Of a DNA stretch of 13,575 bases, positions 1 to 6,101 are shown one piece after another. Both the position numbers and the translations under genes were made by a program. Source of the DNA: an uncultured Geobacteraceae bacterium. Its GTDB lineage: Bacteria > Desulfobacterota > Desulfuromonadia > Geobacterales > Pseudopelobacteraceae. The first letter of the stretch is position 1; the number at the start of each line of letters is the position of its first letter. Below the pieces are notes generated by a model, which was not told the origin of the DNA, made no database searches, and worked only from the letters and a program-made list of their open reading frames with translations. Where the stretch lies: NCBI GenBank assembly GCA_903879825.1, contig CAIRND010000291.1:1-13575 (forward strand), written 5' to 3'.

Positions 1-741
1 CTCCAGCGAATGGAAAGAAATAATCACTCCCCGTCCCCCTGGTTTCAGCAGGTTAAGAGCCGCCCTCATCCCCTGTTCCAGACTGACTAGTTCTGTATTG
101 ACTGCAATGCGGAGCGCCTGAAAGGTGCGGGTTGCCGGATGTATCCTCTCGTCCCACTTGGCTTTGGGAACCGCCCCTTTAACGATGTCTACCAGTCGGA
201 ACGTCGTGGTTATCAATGATTCGGCACGTTCCTTAACGATGAAAGATGCGATCCGTTTTGCCCACCGCTCCTCGCCGTACTCGAGCAGGATTCGCTCCAG
301 TTCCTGCTCCGGAAGTTCGTTCACCAGATCAGCGGCGGTGTCACCGTTGCTGACGTCCATGCGCATATCAAGCGGTGCATCCTGCTGAAAGCTGAAGCCG
401 CGCTCTCTCGTATCCAGTTGGTGTGATGAAACACCCAGATCGAGAATGAAACCATCCAAAGCCGCAATGCCACAAGTGTTCAGGTGCTCGGCAACATCAG
501 AATAATTGCCATGAATCAGGGAGGTACGCTCACTATATGCCGCCAGCCGCGTTCCTGCCGCCGCTAAGGCTGATTGATCGCGATCGATGCCGATCAGGAA
601 AGCTTCAGGGGCCTTTTCAAGGATCAAGGAAGCATGGCCGCCGCCACCCAGCGTTCCGTCCAGGTATGTGTTCCCGTTCGCCGGTTCCAGAAAGCGAATG
701 ACCTCTTCAGGCATAACCGAAAGATGACGGAAGTTATCCAT
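1..741 (-). CDS. rsmH: 16S rRNA m4C1402 methyltransferase RsmH (MraW), N-terminal 247 codons, cut by window edge
   Basis: RsmH transfers a methyl group from SAM to N4 of C1402 in 16S rRNA, in the decoding centre of the 30S subunit. Translating the minus strand from an ATG at 741 gives an unbroken frame to base 1. Family signatures are in order: HLSVMPEEV near residues 6-14, the SAM-binding DGTLGGGGH loop at 28-36, IGIDRD just after it, then DLGVSSHQLD, ERGFSF and PLDMRMD, later HPATRTFQALRIAVN, and HSLE as the window ends. The family is usually about 310 residues, so roughly 60 C-terminal residues lie outside. The start codon shares its A with the mraZ stop (TAATG), so translation is probably coupled to mraZ and no strong independent ribosome site is visible. 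mraZ followed by rsmH is the conserved beginning of the dcw cluster. Confidence 0.97.
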   Translation of the reverse strand, partial: MDNFRHLSVMPEEVIRFLEPANGNTYLDGTLGGGGHASLILEKAPEAFLIGIDRDQSALAAAGTRLAAYSERTSLIHGNYSDVAEHLNTCGIAALDGFILDLGVSSHQLDTRERGFSFQQDAPLDMRMDVSNGDTAADLVNELPEQELERILLEYGEERWAKRIASFIVKERAESLITTTFRLVDIVKGAVPKAKWDERIHPATRTFQALRIAVNTELVSLEQGMRAALNLLKPGGRGVIISFHSLE

Positions 742-1217
742 TACAGGCCTAACTCTGCAGCAGCTTCAGTACCGCTCGGGAAATTTTTAACGTCCTGGGC
801 GCGAACCTTGTCCCATTCGCTCATGCTCCAGATTTCTATCTTATCCATTGTGCCGACAAACTGGATCTCCCGGTCGAGGGCTGCGCTCTTGCGGAAGGTC
901 GGTGGGATTAAAAAACGTCCCAGTTTGTCAGCGACACATTCCTGAGCCGGTGAAATAATTGTGCGCATGATGCTTTTGCGCTGATCAGACGTGAAGCCCT
1001 TGCTGATGCGGAAATTCTCCTCAAAAACGAACCATTCCTTGTAGGGAAAAATCAGCAGGCCGGAGCTGTAGTGGCCGTCTCCCAGATCTACCGGAACCGA
1101 ATTGGTCAGGAAAAAACGCTCGTCGCTATGCGTGCCAACCAGAATCTCACGGAATCTGGCCGGGAGGCTGGTGCGCCCTTTTGCGTCTACTGTTGTCTCG
1201 AAAATTCCCCTGAACAT
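741..1217 (-). CDS. mraZ: Transcriptional regulator MraZ
   Basis: MraZ is the DNA-binding regulator at the head of the dcw cluster; in bacteria where it has been studied it binds repeats in its own promoter. The 158-residue product has the two AbrB/SpoVT-like half-domains of the family: VDAKGRTSLPARFR near residues 10-23 and a second copy, ADKLGRFLIPPTFR, in the C-terminal half. I chose the ATG at 1217 because family members begin MFRG. An in-frame GTG at 1244 would add nine residues, but that GTG is part of the third GTGGAA operator box, so it is probably not the start. A weak GAGACG lies upstream of the ATG. The stop overlaps the rsmH start by one base. The protein is slightly longer than the usual 143-152 residues. 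Confidence 0.95.
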   Translation of the reverse strand: MFRGIFETTVDAKGRTSLPARFREILVGTHSDERFFLTNSVPVDLGDGHYSSGLLIFPYKEWFVFEENFRISKGFTSDQRKSIMRTIISPAQECVADKLGRFLIPPTFRKSAALDREIQFVGTMDKIEIWSMSEWDKVRAQDVKNFPSGTEAAAELGL

Positions 1218-1238
1218 AATCGTCTCGATGGCCTTTAT

Positions 1239-1264
1239 TTCCACAATCTTCCACTTTTTTCCAC
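1239..1264 (-). promoter_or_regulatory. Triple GTGGAA direct repeat, probable MraZ operator
   Basis: On the minus strand GTGGAA occurs three times, at 1264-1259, 1254-1249 and 1244-1239, separated by exactly 4 bp, giving a period of 10 bp (one helical turn). The array begins a few bases after the predicted transcription start and ends 21 bp before the mraZ ATG. E. coli MraZ is known to bind TGGGN repeats spaced by 5 bp upstream of mraZ; the TGGAA-N5 arrangement here matches that geometry with a changed base. Binding would be expected to block early transcription of mraZ-rsmH. The repeat is seen directly; the binding is inferred. Confidence 0.8.
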
Positions 1265-1273
1265 GTACAGGAA

Positions 1274-1302
1274 CTTATACCGTCGGTCAAGGTCTGTGTC
1301 AA
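1274..1302 (-). promoter_or_regulatory. Sigma70-type promoter of mraZ-rsmH
   Basis: Read on the minus strand there is a perfect TTGACA (1302-1297), a 17-bp spacer and TATAAG (1279-1274), five of six matches to the -10 consensus. The expected start of transcription is about 1267, immediately before the GTGGAA boxes. This is the strongest promoter in the window by eye and fits the dcw cluster downstream of it. Confidence 0.75.
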
Positions 1303-1714
1303 CATAAAATATGAATTTTGTAGGGGAAAATGTGACTAGAACCATACGTTTGTCCGATGGTTTTATTGTGCTGCCGGACGGAAGGGGATGCGGAACTTTC
1401 AGCGGGAGTTGTGGCGGAGTTTTGTCGATGGTGTTTGCTGAATCATCGGTTGAATTTTTTTGAAAAGTTCGTGCCGTTGAGGAGATGTTTTTTGATTGAA
1501 TGACTTTGTTTATGTCGAAATACCGCAGTTTAATTCAATGAACCACTGCTACTTAGTAGGGAAAATCCATGAAAGATTCATCAATAATTCTGGTGTCATT
1601 TTGTCTATTCTCATTTTTGGACGGTGGAGCGATTGACATACACGTTAGCGATGTGGGATATAAGCGCATCGCGCATTCACTACAAACATTATATATCGCT
1701 AGGTGCCTATAAAA
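1303..1714. other. AT-rich divergent intergenic region
   Basis: About 400 bp between the mraZ promoter and the methyltransferase gene hold no recognisable gene. Visible items are a weak inverted repeat (ATTGAAT at 1495-1501, ATTCAAT at 1533-1539) and a CGCAGTTTAATTCAA stretch at 1524-1538 that nearly recurs near 5977. A possible plus-strand promoter also lies here: TTGACA at 1633-1638, 18 bp, GATATA at 1657-1662. A 47-codon reading frame at 1569-1712 ends 2 bp before the methyltransferase ATG; I have no evidence that it is a gene. No intrinsic terminator is evident. Confidence 0.5.
1633..1662 (+). promoter_or_regulatory. Candidate promoter of the glycosylation cassette
   Basis: A perfect TTGACA at 1633-1638 is followed after 18 bp by GATATA (1657-1662), a weak -10 match. 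It lies about 50 bp upstream of the methyltransferase start and points into the three-gene cassette. No other good plus-strand promoter is visible between mraZ and the cassette, so it is the best candidate, but the -10 is poor. Confidence 0.3.
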
Positions 1715-2449
1715 ATGGATCTAAAAGAGAGGTGCACCAATAATGATAGGAGGCATCCATGGGAAATGGCTCGTCTGAAGGCAGTGCAAAATATATTGGT
1801 AAACTTTTTGTACGAGGGCATGAAAATTCTTGATGTTGGGTGTGGGGACGGTTTTGTTTCAATGGGGCTCTTCGCTAATCTGCGAAAAAAACAGGTCGCT
1901 GCTGTAGATTTACACCTCTCTGATGAATTGATTTCAACGCTCAATTCTGAGAATACTGGTATTACCTTTCAAAGAGAAATGCCTGCTAAGAGGGAATTTG
2001 ACCTTATACTTCTGCTCGACGTCATCGAGCATGTTCAGGATGATACATTATTTCTAGGAAACCTGGTCAACCACTACCTTCGGAAAAAAGGTTGTGTAAT
2101 GATAACTGTCCCTGCCTTTCAATTCATTTACAGTGGTCACGACGCCTTCCTCGGACACTACCGGCGCTACAGCTTGAAGGATCTAACGCAACTCACCACA
2201 GCCTGCGGCCTTGAAGTTCGCCGGTCCGGCTACTTGTTCTCTTCTCTGCTGCTTCCAAAGTTAATTTTTTTTAAATTTTTCAATGCTGCTCAATGCAACG
2301 AAGGTGTAGGACACTGGCGCAGAGGTAACAGTGTTACCTCTTTTGTTACTGGATTTCTTATGCTCGACAATATTATTCTGTCTATCGTAAACCGGCTGGG
2401 AATTAAAATTCCGGGCCTTACTGGATGGGTTCTGTGCGAAAAACGCTGA
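1715..2449 (+). CDS. Class I SAM-dependent methyltransferase, glycan-cassette type
   Basis: The 244-residue protein has a Rossmann-fold SAM methyltransferase core. Motif I is ILDVGCGDG (about residues 38-46), an acidic end of strand 2 follows at AAVDLH, and the FDLILLLDVIEHV segment (95-107, DVIEH at 102-106) is typical of methyltransferases encoded in polysaccharide and glycolipid clusters. The N-terminal RHPWEMARL is also seen in such enzymes. A hydrophobic C-terminal part (LLLPKLIFFKFF, then MLDNIILSIVNRLGI) suggests membrane association or a lipid-linked substrate. I chose ATG 1715; a GTG at 1703 would add four residues, and neither has a good ribosome site. The gene overlaps the GT2 gene by 25 bp. 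It is AT-richer than the genes on either side. The methyl acceptor cannot be told from the sequence; a sugar or a lipid carrier is my inference. Confidence 0.85.
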   Translation: MDLKERCTNNDRRHPWEMARLKAVQNILVNFLYEGMKILDVGCGDGFVSMGLFANLRKKQVAAVDLHLSDELISTLNSENTGITFQREMPAKREFDLILLLDVIEHVQDDTLFLGNLVNHYLRKKGCVMITVPAFQFIYSGHDAFLGHYRRYSLKDLTQLTTACGLEVRRSGYLFSSLLLPKLIFFKFFNAAQCNEGVGHWRRGNSVTSFVTGFLMLDNIILSIVNRLGIKIPGLTGWVLCEKR

Positions 2450-3219
2450 TAGTAATCCCCTGTTATAATGAGTCGCAGCGCCTCAAACCGGAGGCCTTCC
2501 TCTCTTCCTTGGAGAAAAACCGGGACCTTGTTTTCCTCTTCGTAAATGATGGAAGTGACGATGACACATTGGCTGTCCTTACTTCGATAAAAAATAAGAA
2601 TGTACAACAGGTCGAAATAATGACCCTGGATAAAAACTCCGGTAAAGCTGAGGCCGTAAGAAGAGGGATACTGAAGGCACAAGGTGGCGCTATTGATAAT
2701 GTAGGTTACTGGGATGCTGATTTGGCTACGCCACTTCACATGATCGATGAGTTCTGTGCTCTACTTGATAACGGTGATGTGGACGCCGTTATTGGCTCAA
2801 GGGTCTGCCTTCTGGGACGAAAAATAGAGCGAAAGGCGCTTCGGCATTATTTAGGGAGGTTGTTCGCAACCTTTGCGTCAATGCTGCTTGGTATTAGAAT
2901 TTATGACACTCAGTGCGGGGCTAAGATCTTCCGTAACTCACCAGCATTAAAGGACATTTTCTCTAAGCCTTTTAAAGTAAGGTGGACTTTTGACGTCGAA
3001 ATGCTTGCGCGGTTTCCTTTGGTGCTAGGGGCATCCGCAAGGGAAATCGGGACAAAATGGGTAGAATACCCACTTCTTGAATGGGTTGATGTTAAGGGAT
3101 CAAAAATTAGGTGGAAAGATTACGTAAAGGGTGGGATCGAATTTGGATTATTACTATTTTATCTGCGGTCGCCTGCCTGTAAAGCCTACAAAAAATATTT
3201 ACAAACAATCGATTCATAA
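2425..3219 (+). CDS. GT2 glycosyltransferase, polyprenyl-phosphate hexose synthase (ALG5/DPM-like)
   Basis: This 264-residue protein resembles dolichyl-phosphate glucose/mannose synthases, which move a hexose from a nucleotide sugar to a polyprenyl phosphate on the cytoplasmic face of the membrane. Visible motifs are VIPCYNE (10-16), FVNDGSDDDT (39-48), the DXD-type metal and nucleotide site in YWDADLATP (D97, D99), GSR (124-126), DTQCGAKIF (161-169) and FDVE (189-192). DADLATP together with DTQCG is the ALG5-like signature. No long C-terminal transmembrane domain is present, only a short hydrophobic stretch (GLLLFYL), so it is probably a soluble or peripheral synthase. The ATG at 2425 lies inside the end of the methyltransferase gene, suggesting translational coupling. 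It probably supplies a lipid-linked sugar to the membrane protein encoded next. The sugar is not predictable. Confidence 0.88.
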   Translation: MGSVRKTLIVIPCYNESQRLKPEAFLSSLEKNRDLVFLFVNDGSDDDTLAVLTSIKNKNVQQVEIMTLDKNSGKAEAVRRGILKAQGGAIDNVGYWDADLATPLHMIDEFCALLDNGDVDAVIGSRVCLLGRKIERKALRHYLGRLFATFASMLLGIRIYDTQCGAKIFRNSPALKDIFSKPFKVRWTFDVEMLARFPLVLGASAREIGTKWVEYPLLEWVDVKGSKIRWKDYVKGGIEFGLLLFYLRSPACKAYKKYLQTIDS

Positions 3220-3263
3220 TCGCCATTATTAATTTTAATCTACTAGTTCGATGGAGCCCGCAC

Positions 3264-4700
3264 ATGTCTAAAGTACCGGATGCCAGCAATAGAATTCATG
3301 CCCGCTGGTTTTCTTTGGCAGTCGCCGCTATTATAGCCGTTGTAGTGTTTGTTTATTATGCTCCCTTTTTGAACAATTTCTTCGACTATGATGATTTCCG
3401 GTATGTCGAAAATATGTATAAAGGATTTCTTGATATTCTCCTGGGTTACGGTTCCTTCCGGATTGTGTCTAATCTAGCATGGTGGCCGATTTTTCATTTT
3501 TTCGCCTTTGATCCTGTTGGTTATAACGTCTTTTCTTTCGCAATGCTCTTTGCCGATGCGCTCCTTCTTTATTTCCTTAGCAAAAAACTGCTTTCAGACT
3601 CGGTCTCCGCGGCGCTCACAGCGATACTCTTTGTCGGTGGGTCTGTAGGCGCTGATGCTGTTCTTTGGAAATGTACTAACAGCACTCTCATGTGCTTCTT
3701 TTTCTATATTCTGTCTCTTCTCGCATACCTTCGATGGCGGCAGGGAGGGGACCTGCCATTTGCGCTTGCCTCACTAGCAGCATTCATCTTTGCTATCCTT
3801 AGCAAGGAGGAAGCTGCCTCTCTTCCCGGAGTTATAATCCTTCTAGAGTTCCTTATCCTCGGGGAACGGGGTGTTATTGCGATCGCTAAGAGAGTTGCTC
3901 CTTATTGCGTTATTATCACCTTGTATATAGTAGGAAGTCGTGAATTTTTTACCCTCGTTGGCCGTGATCCCGAACCTTCCAAATTTTTCAAGTTGAGGCC
4001 GCTCCACACAGTCCTTAGCCCGTGGAGCGTCTTCTCATTATCTCCCGAAGGCCTGTACGATTTCTCCAGTATTTTACTGTACCTCATACCCATAACACTA
4101 TTGATCATGCTATTTTTCTTGCCACGTCGGCGTGAACTTTGCTTTGCCTTTGGCTGGATATTTCTCACATTTGTCCCCCAAAGCTTCACCTCATTGGGGC
4201 AGTTTGTGCCAAAGTACTTATTCAATTCGATGAGTCGCTATCTCTTCCTCCCTTCTGCCGGGGCAGCACTCGCGTTGGCAGTTGTACTCGTAGGGATCGG
4301 CTCACGGTGGGGACGTAAAGTCGGAGCCACCGTCGCTGTCATAGTAATAGGACTGTACTTCAACGTGCACTACTCACGGGTTCATGAAAGGGGGAGCGTG
4401 TGGGGAAATGATGCTGAACCTGTCAGGACATTTTTGAGGGAGATGAAAATTGTTATTCCACAGTTTCCCCCGCATAGTTACGTTGCAGTCCTTGATGCTC
4501 CTACGGGGAGAGCATACGTCCAACAGTCGCTTCGCGCTTCTTACCAGAATCCTGATATTACCTGGATAGTCGATCCGTTAAAGTACCACCCGAAAAATGG
4601 TGAGAATGCCTATCTCATCCGTTGCCTCTGGAGGGAAGATAATTTAAAGATTCAGGTGTTTGATTTTGAATCTGGCATGAAACAACTTCAGATTCGCTAG
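3264..4700 (+). CDS. Multi-pass GT-C-type membrane glycosyltransferase (putative)
   Basis: A 478-residue integral membrane protein with about ten or eleven hydrophobic segments (the first near residues 16-35, the last near 352-368) and a soluble C-terminal tail of roughly 110 residues. The first extracytoplasmic loop carries NNFFDYDDFRYVEN with D41, D43 and D44, the acidic motif position of GT-C enzymes that use polyprenyl-phosphate sugars. LSKEEAASLP (179-188) and SRYLFLPSAGAA (324-335) resemble segments of PMT/TMTC-like GT-C proteins. A TGGAG lies about 9 bp before the ATG. The gene starts 44 bp after the GT2 gene, and the pairing of a donor synthase with a GT-C enzyme argues that it moves that lipid-linked sugar to an acceptor outside the cytoplasm. 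Whether the acceptor is LPS, another glycolipid or protein is unknown. I see no confident terminator before the next gene. Confidence 0.75.
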   Translation: MSKVPDASNRIHARWFSLAVAAIIAVVVFVYYAPFLNNFFDYDDFRYVENMYKGFLDILLGYGSFRIVSNLAWWPIFHFFAFDPVGYNVFSFAMLFADALLLYFLSKKLLSDSVSAALTAILFVGGSVGADAVLWKCTNSTLMCFFFYILSLLAYLRWRQGGDLPFALASLAAFIFAILSKEEAASLPGVIILLEFLILGERGVIAIAKRVAPYCVIITLYIVGSREFFTLVGRDPEPSKFFKLRPLHTVLSPWSVFSLSPEGLYDFSSILLYLIPITLLIMLFFLPRRRELCFAFGWIFLTFVPQSFTSLGQFVPKYLFNSMSRYLFLPSAGAALALAVVLVGIGSRWGRKVGATVAVIVIGLYFNVHYSRVHERGSVWGNDAEPVRTFLREMKIVIPQFPPHSYVAVLDAPTGRAYVQQSLRASYQNPDITWIVDPLKYHPKNGENAYLIRCLWREDNLKIQVFDFESGMKQLQIR

Positions 4701-4764
4701 CTGGTGTTTTGTTTTCTGCTCTTCTATTACCTTGCCATTCCCTGATGGATTTTTTCGAGGGATG

Positions 4765-4771
4765 AAGGAGG
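4765..4771 (+). promoter_or_regulatory. Ribosome binding site that places the aminotransferase start
   Basis: AAGGAGG, a full Shine-Dalgarno match, lies 11 bp before the ATG at 4783 and 14 bp before the one at 4786. It therefore favours MMVSPL or MVSPL as the N-terminus over the in-frame upstream TTG (4732) and ATG (4762), which would leave the site inside or beside the coding region. Confidence 0.65.
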
Positions 4772-4782
4772 ATGAAATACAT

Positions 4783-5958
4783 ATGATGGTATCCCCCCTT
4801 ATTTTAAACGTCCATTTCCCACCGATTTCCGAGGTTAAGCGCTGGCTGAGCGAGCGGCCGGACGATGGCCAGGAACTGATTGACCTCTGTCAGGCGGTGC
4901 CGGATTATGCTCCGGCACCGGAATTGACTGAGCACCTGTCCCGATTAGTGCGTGACCCGCAGGTTTCAAAATATTCGCCTGATGAGGGGCTGCCAGAGGT
5001 GCGTGAAGCAATCTGCGCTTATTACGGTCGCAAATACGGAGCCCGGCTGTCACCGGGCAATTTTTGCCTGACGATAGGCGCCAGTCAGGCTTTCTGGCTG
5101 GCGATTGTTACTCTGTGCCGTGCTGGGGATGAGGTTGTGGTACAGGCACCCTATTATTTTGATCATCCCATGGCACTCGACATGCTGGGGATTCACGGGG
5201 TATATGCGCCGCTTGTCGAGGCAGAAGGGGGGCTTCCCAACCCGGCGGTGATTGAACGTCTTATCACTGTCAGAACCAGAGCGATCCTTCTGGTCTCACC
5301 CAGCAATCCGACCGGTGTCATTACCCCGCCGGAGACTATTCGTGAGCTGTATAATGTTGCAAGGCGTCATAACATCGCCCTTATTCTGGACGAAACCTAT
5401 AATGAGTTTATTCCCGGTGGCCTCTGCCCGCACGATTTGTTCAATGATTCGGAGTGGGGTGAGCATTTCGTGCAAATTGCCTCATTCGGCAAGACATACG
5501 CGTTGACCGGCTACCGTGCCGGAATGCTTGTCGCTTCCGGAGAGTTTATACACCACGCCCTCAAAGCCCAAGACACCATGGCGGTCTGCCAACCGCGCAT
5601 TACACAACTGGCCGTCAAATTCGGTGTCGAAAATCTTGACAACTGGGTCGCGGTAAACCGGGAGATGATGGCTCGTCGTCACGATCTGTTTCGCACCGAG
5701 TTTACCCGTCCGGGGAACTCGTTCCAGTTGGTGGCCAGCGGTGCTTTTTTTGCATGGGTGCGCCATCCGTTCAGCCCGTGCAGTGGTCGTCAGGTGGCAA
5801 AGCGACTGGTGGATGAAGCAGCGATTCTGTGCCTGCCGGGGGAGGTCTTTGGTCCCGGCCTGGAAGGTTACTTGCGCCTGGCCTTTGGAAATATACAGGA
5901 AGACGCCATTCCTGAAGCGGTGCGGCGCTTTCGGAGTGTGAAGGTAGAAACGCTCTGA
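4783..5958 (+). CDS. PLP-dependent aminotransferase, class I/II (fold type I)
   Basis: A 391-residue enzyme of the aspartate-aminotransferase fold that transfers an amino group between an amino acid and a 2-oxo acid using pyridoxal phosphate. Numbered from 4783, it shows the SPSNPTG segment with N175, LDETYNEF with D203 and Y206 (contacts to the cofactor ring), SFGKTYALTGYRAG with the Schiff-base lysine K237 and phosphate-binding R245, and a C-terminal GYLRLAF with R365 positioned to hold the substrate carboxylate. All catalytic residues are present. The amino acid used is not predictable from these motifs. It is not a DegT-type sugar aminotransferase, so it is unlikely to belong functionally to the glycan cassette just upstream; its base composition matches the core genes instead. 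The start follows from the AAGGAGG at 4765-4771. It lies 143 bp before glgP. Confidence 0.9.
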   Translation: MMVSPLILNVHFPPISEVKRWLSERPDDGQELIDLCQAVPDYAPAPELTEHLSRLVRDPQVSKYSPDEGLPEVREAICAYYGRKYGARLSPGNFCLTIGASQAFWLAIVTLCRAGDEVVVQAPYYFDHPMALDMLGIHGVYAPLVEAEGGLPNPAVIERLITVRTRAILLVSPSNPTGVITPPETIRELYNVARRHNIALILDETYNEFIPGGLCPHDLFNDSEWGEHFVQIASFGKTYALTGYRAGMLVASGEFIHHALKAQDTMAVCQPRITQLAVKFGVENLDNWVAVNREMMARRHDLFRTEFTRPGNSFQLVASGAFFAWVRHPFSPCSGRQVAKRLVDEAAILCLPGEVFGPGLEGYLRLAFGNIQEDAIPEAVRRFRSVKVETL

Positions 5959-5964
5959 CAGCGT

Positions 5965-5989
5965 GCAGTTTATTCACGCAGTTTATTCA
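5965..5989 (+). repeat. Short tandem repeat, two copies of GCAGTTTATTCA
   Basis: GCAGTTTATTCA occurs at 5965-5976 and again at 5978-5989, one base apart, directly after the aminotransferase stop. A near copy with one extra A is at 1525-1537, on the other side of the glycosylation cassette. The function is unknown; it may be chance in AT-rich DNA, a protein-binding site, or a scar of insertion. Confidence 0.5.
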
Positions 5990-5992
5990 AAA

Positions 5993-6021
5993 TTGCCTTC
6001 TCTGGCAAAACCGTGTACTAT
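5993..6021 (+). promoter_or_regulatory. Weak candidate promoter of glgP
   Basis: TTGCCT (5993-5998), a 17-bp spacer and TACTAT (6016-6021) match the sigma70 consensus at four of six positions in each box. It is the best match in the 143-bp gap before glgP and would give a leader of about 75 bases. The evidence is modest. Confidence 0.25.
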
Positions 6022-6101
6022 TTCCTGTGTAAAACACATCCCGTTCCAATCTATTAAACCTGCACCAGCAACAAAAGGGTGCTGTAAAGAAGGAGAGCAA
6101 A

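Noticed and set aside
574..945. Plus-strand open frame across the mraZ-rsmH junction
   Set aside because: Shadow of two certain genes on the opposite strand; other plus-strand frames at 125-388 and 1071-1314 fall for the same reason.
4732..4782. Upstream TTG/ATG starts for the aminotransferase
   Set aside because: The resulting N-terminus is unlike the family, and the strong AAGGAGG at 4765-4771 would lie inside the gene rather than before it.
4783..5958. Aminotransferase as part of the glycan cassette
   Set aside because: It is a class I/II enzyme, not a DegT-type sugar aminotransferase, and its composition matches the downstream core genes, so a shared pathway is not supported.
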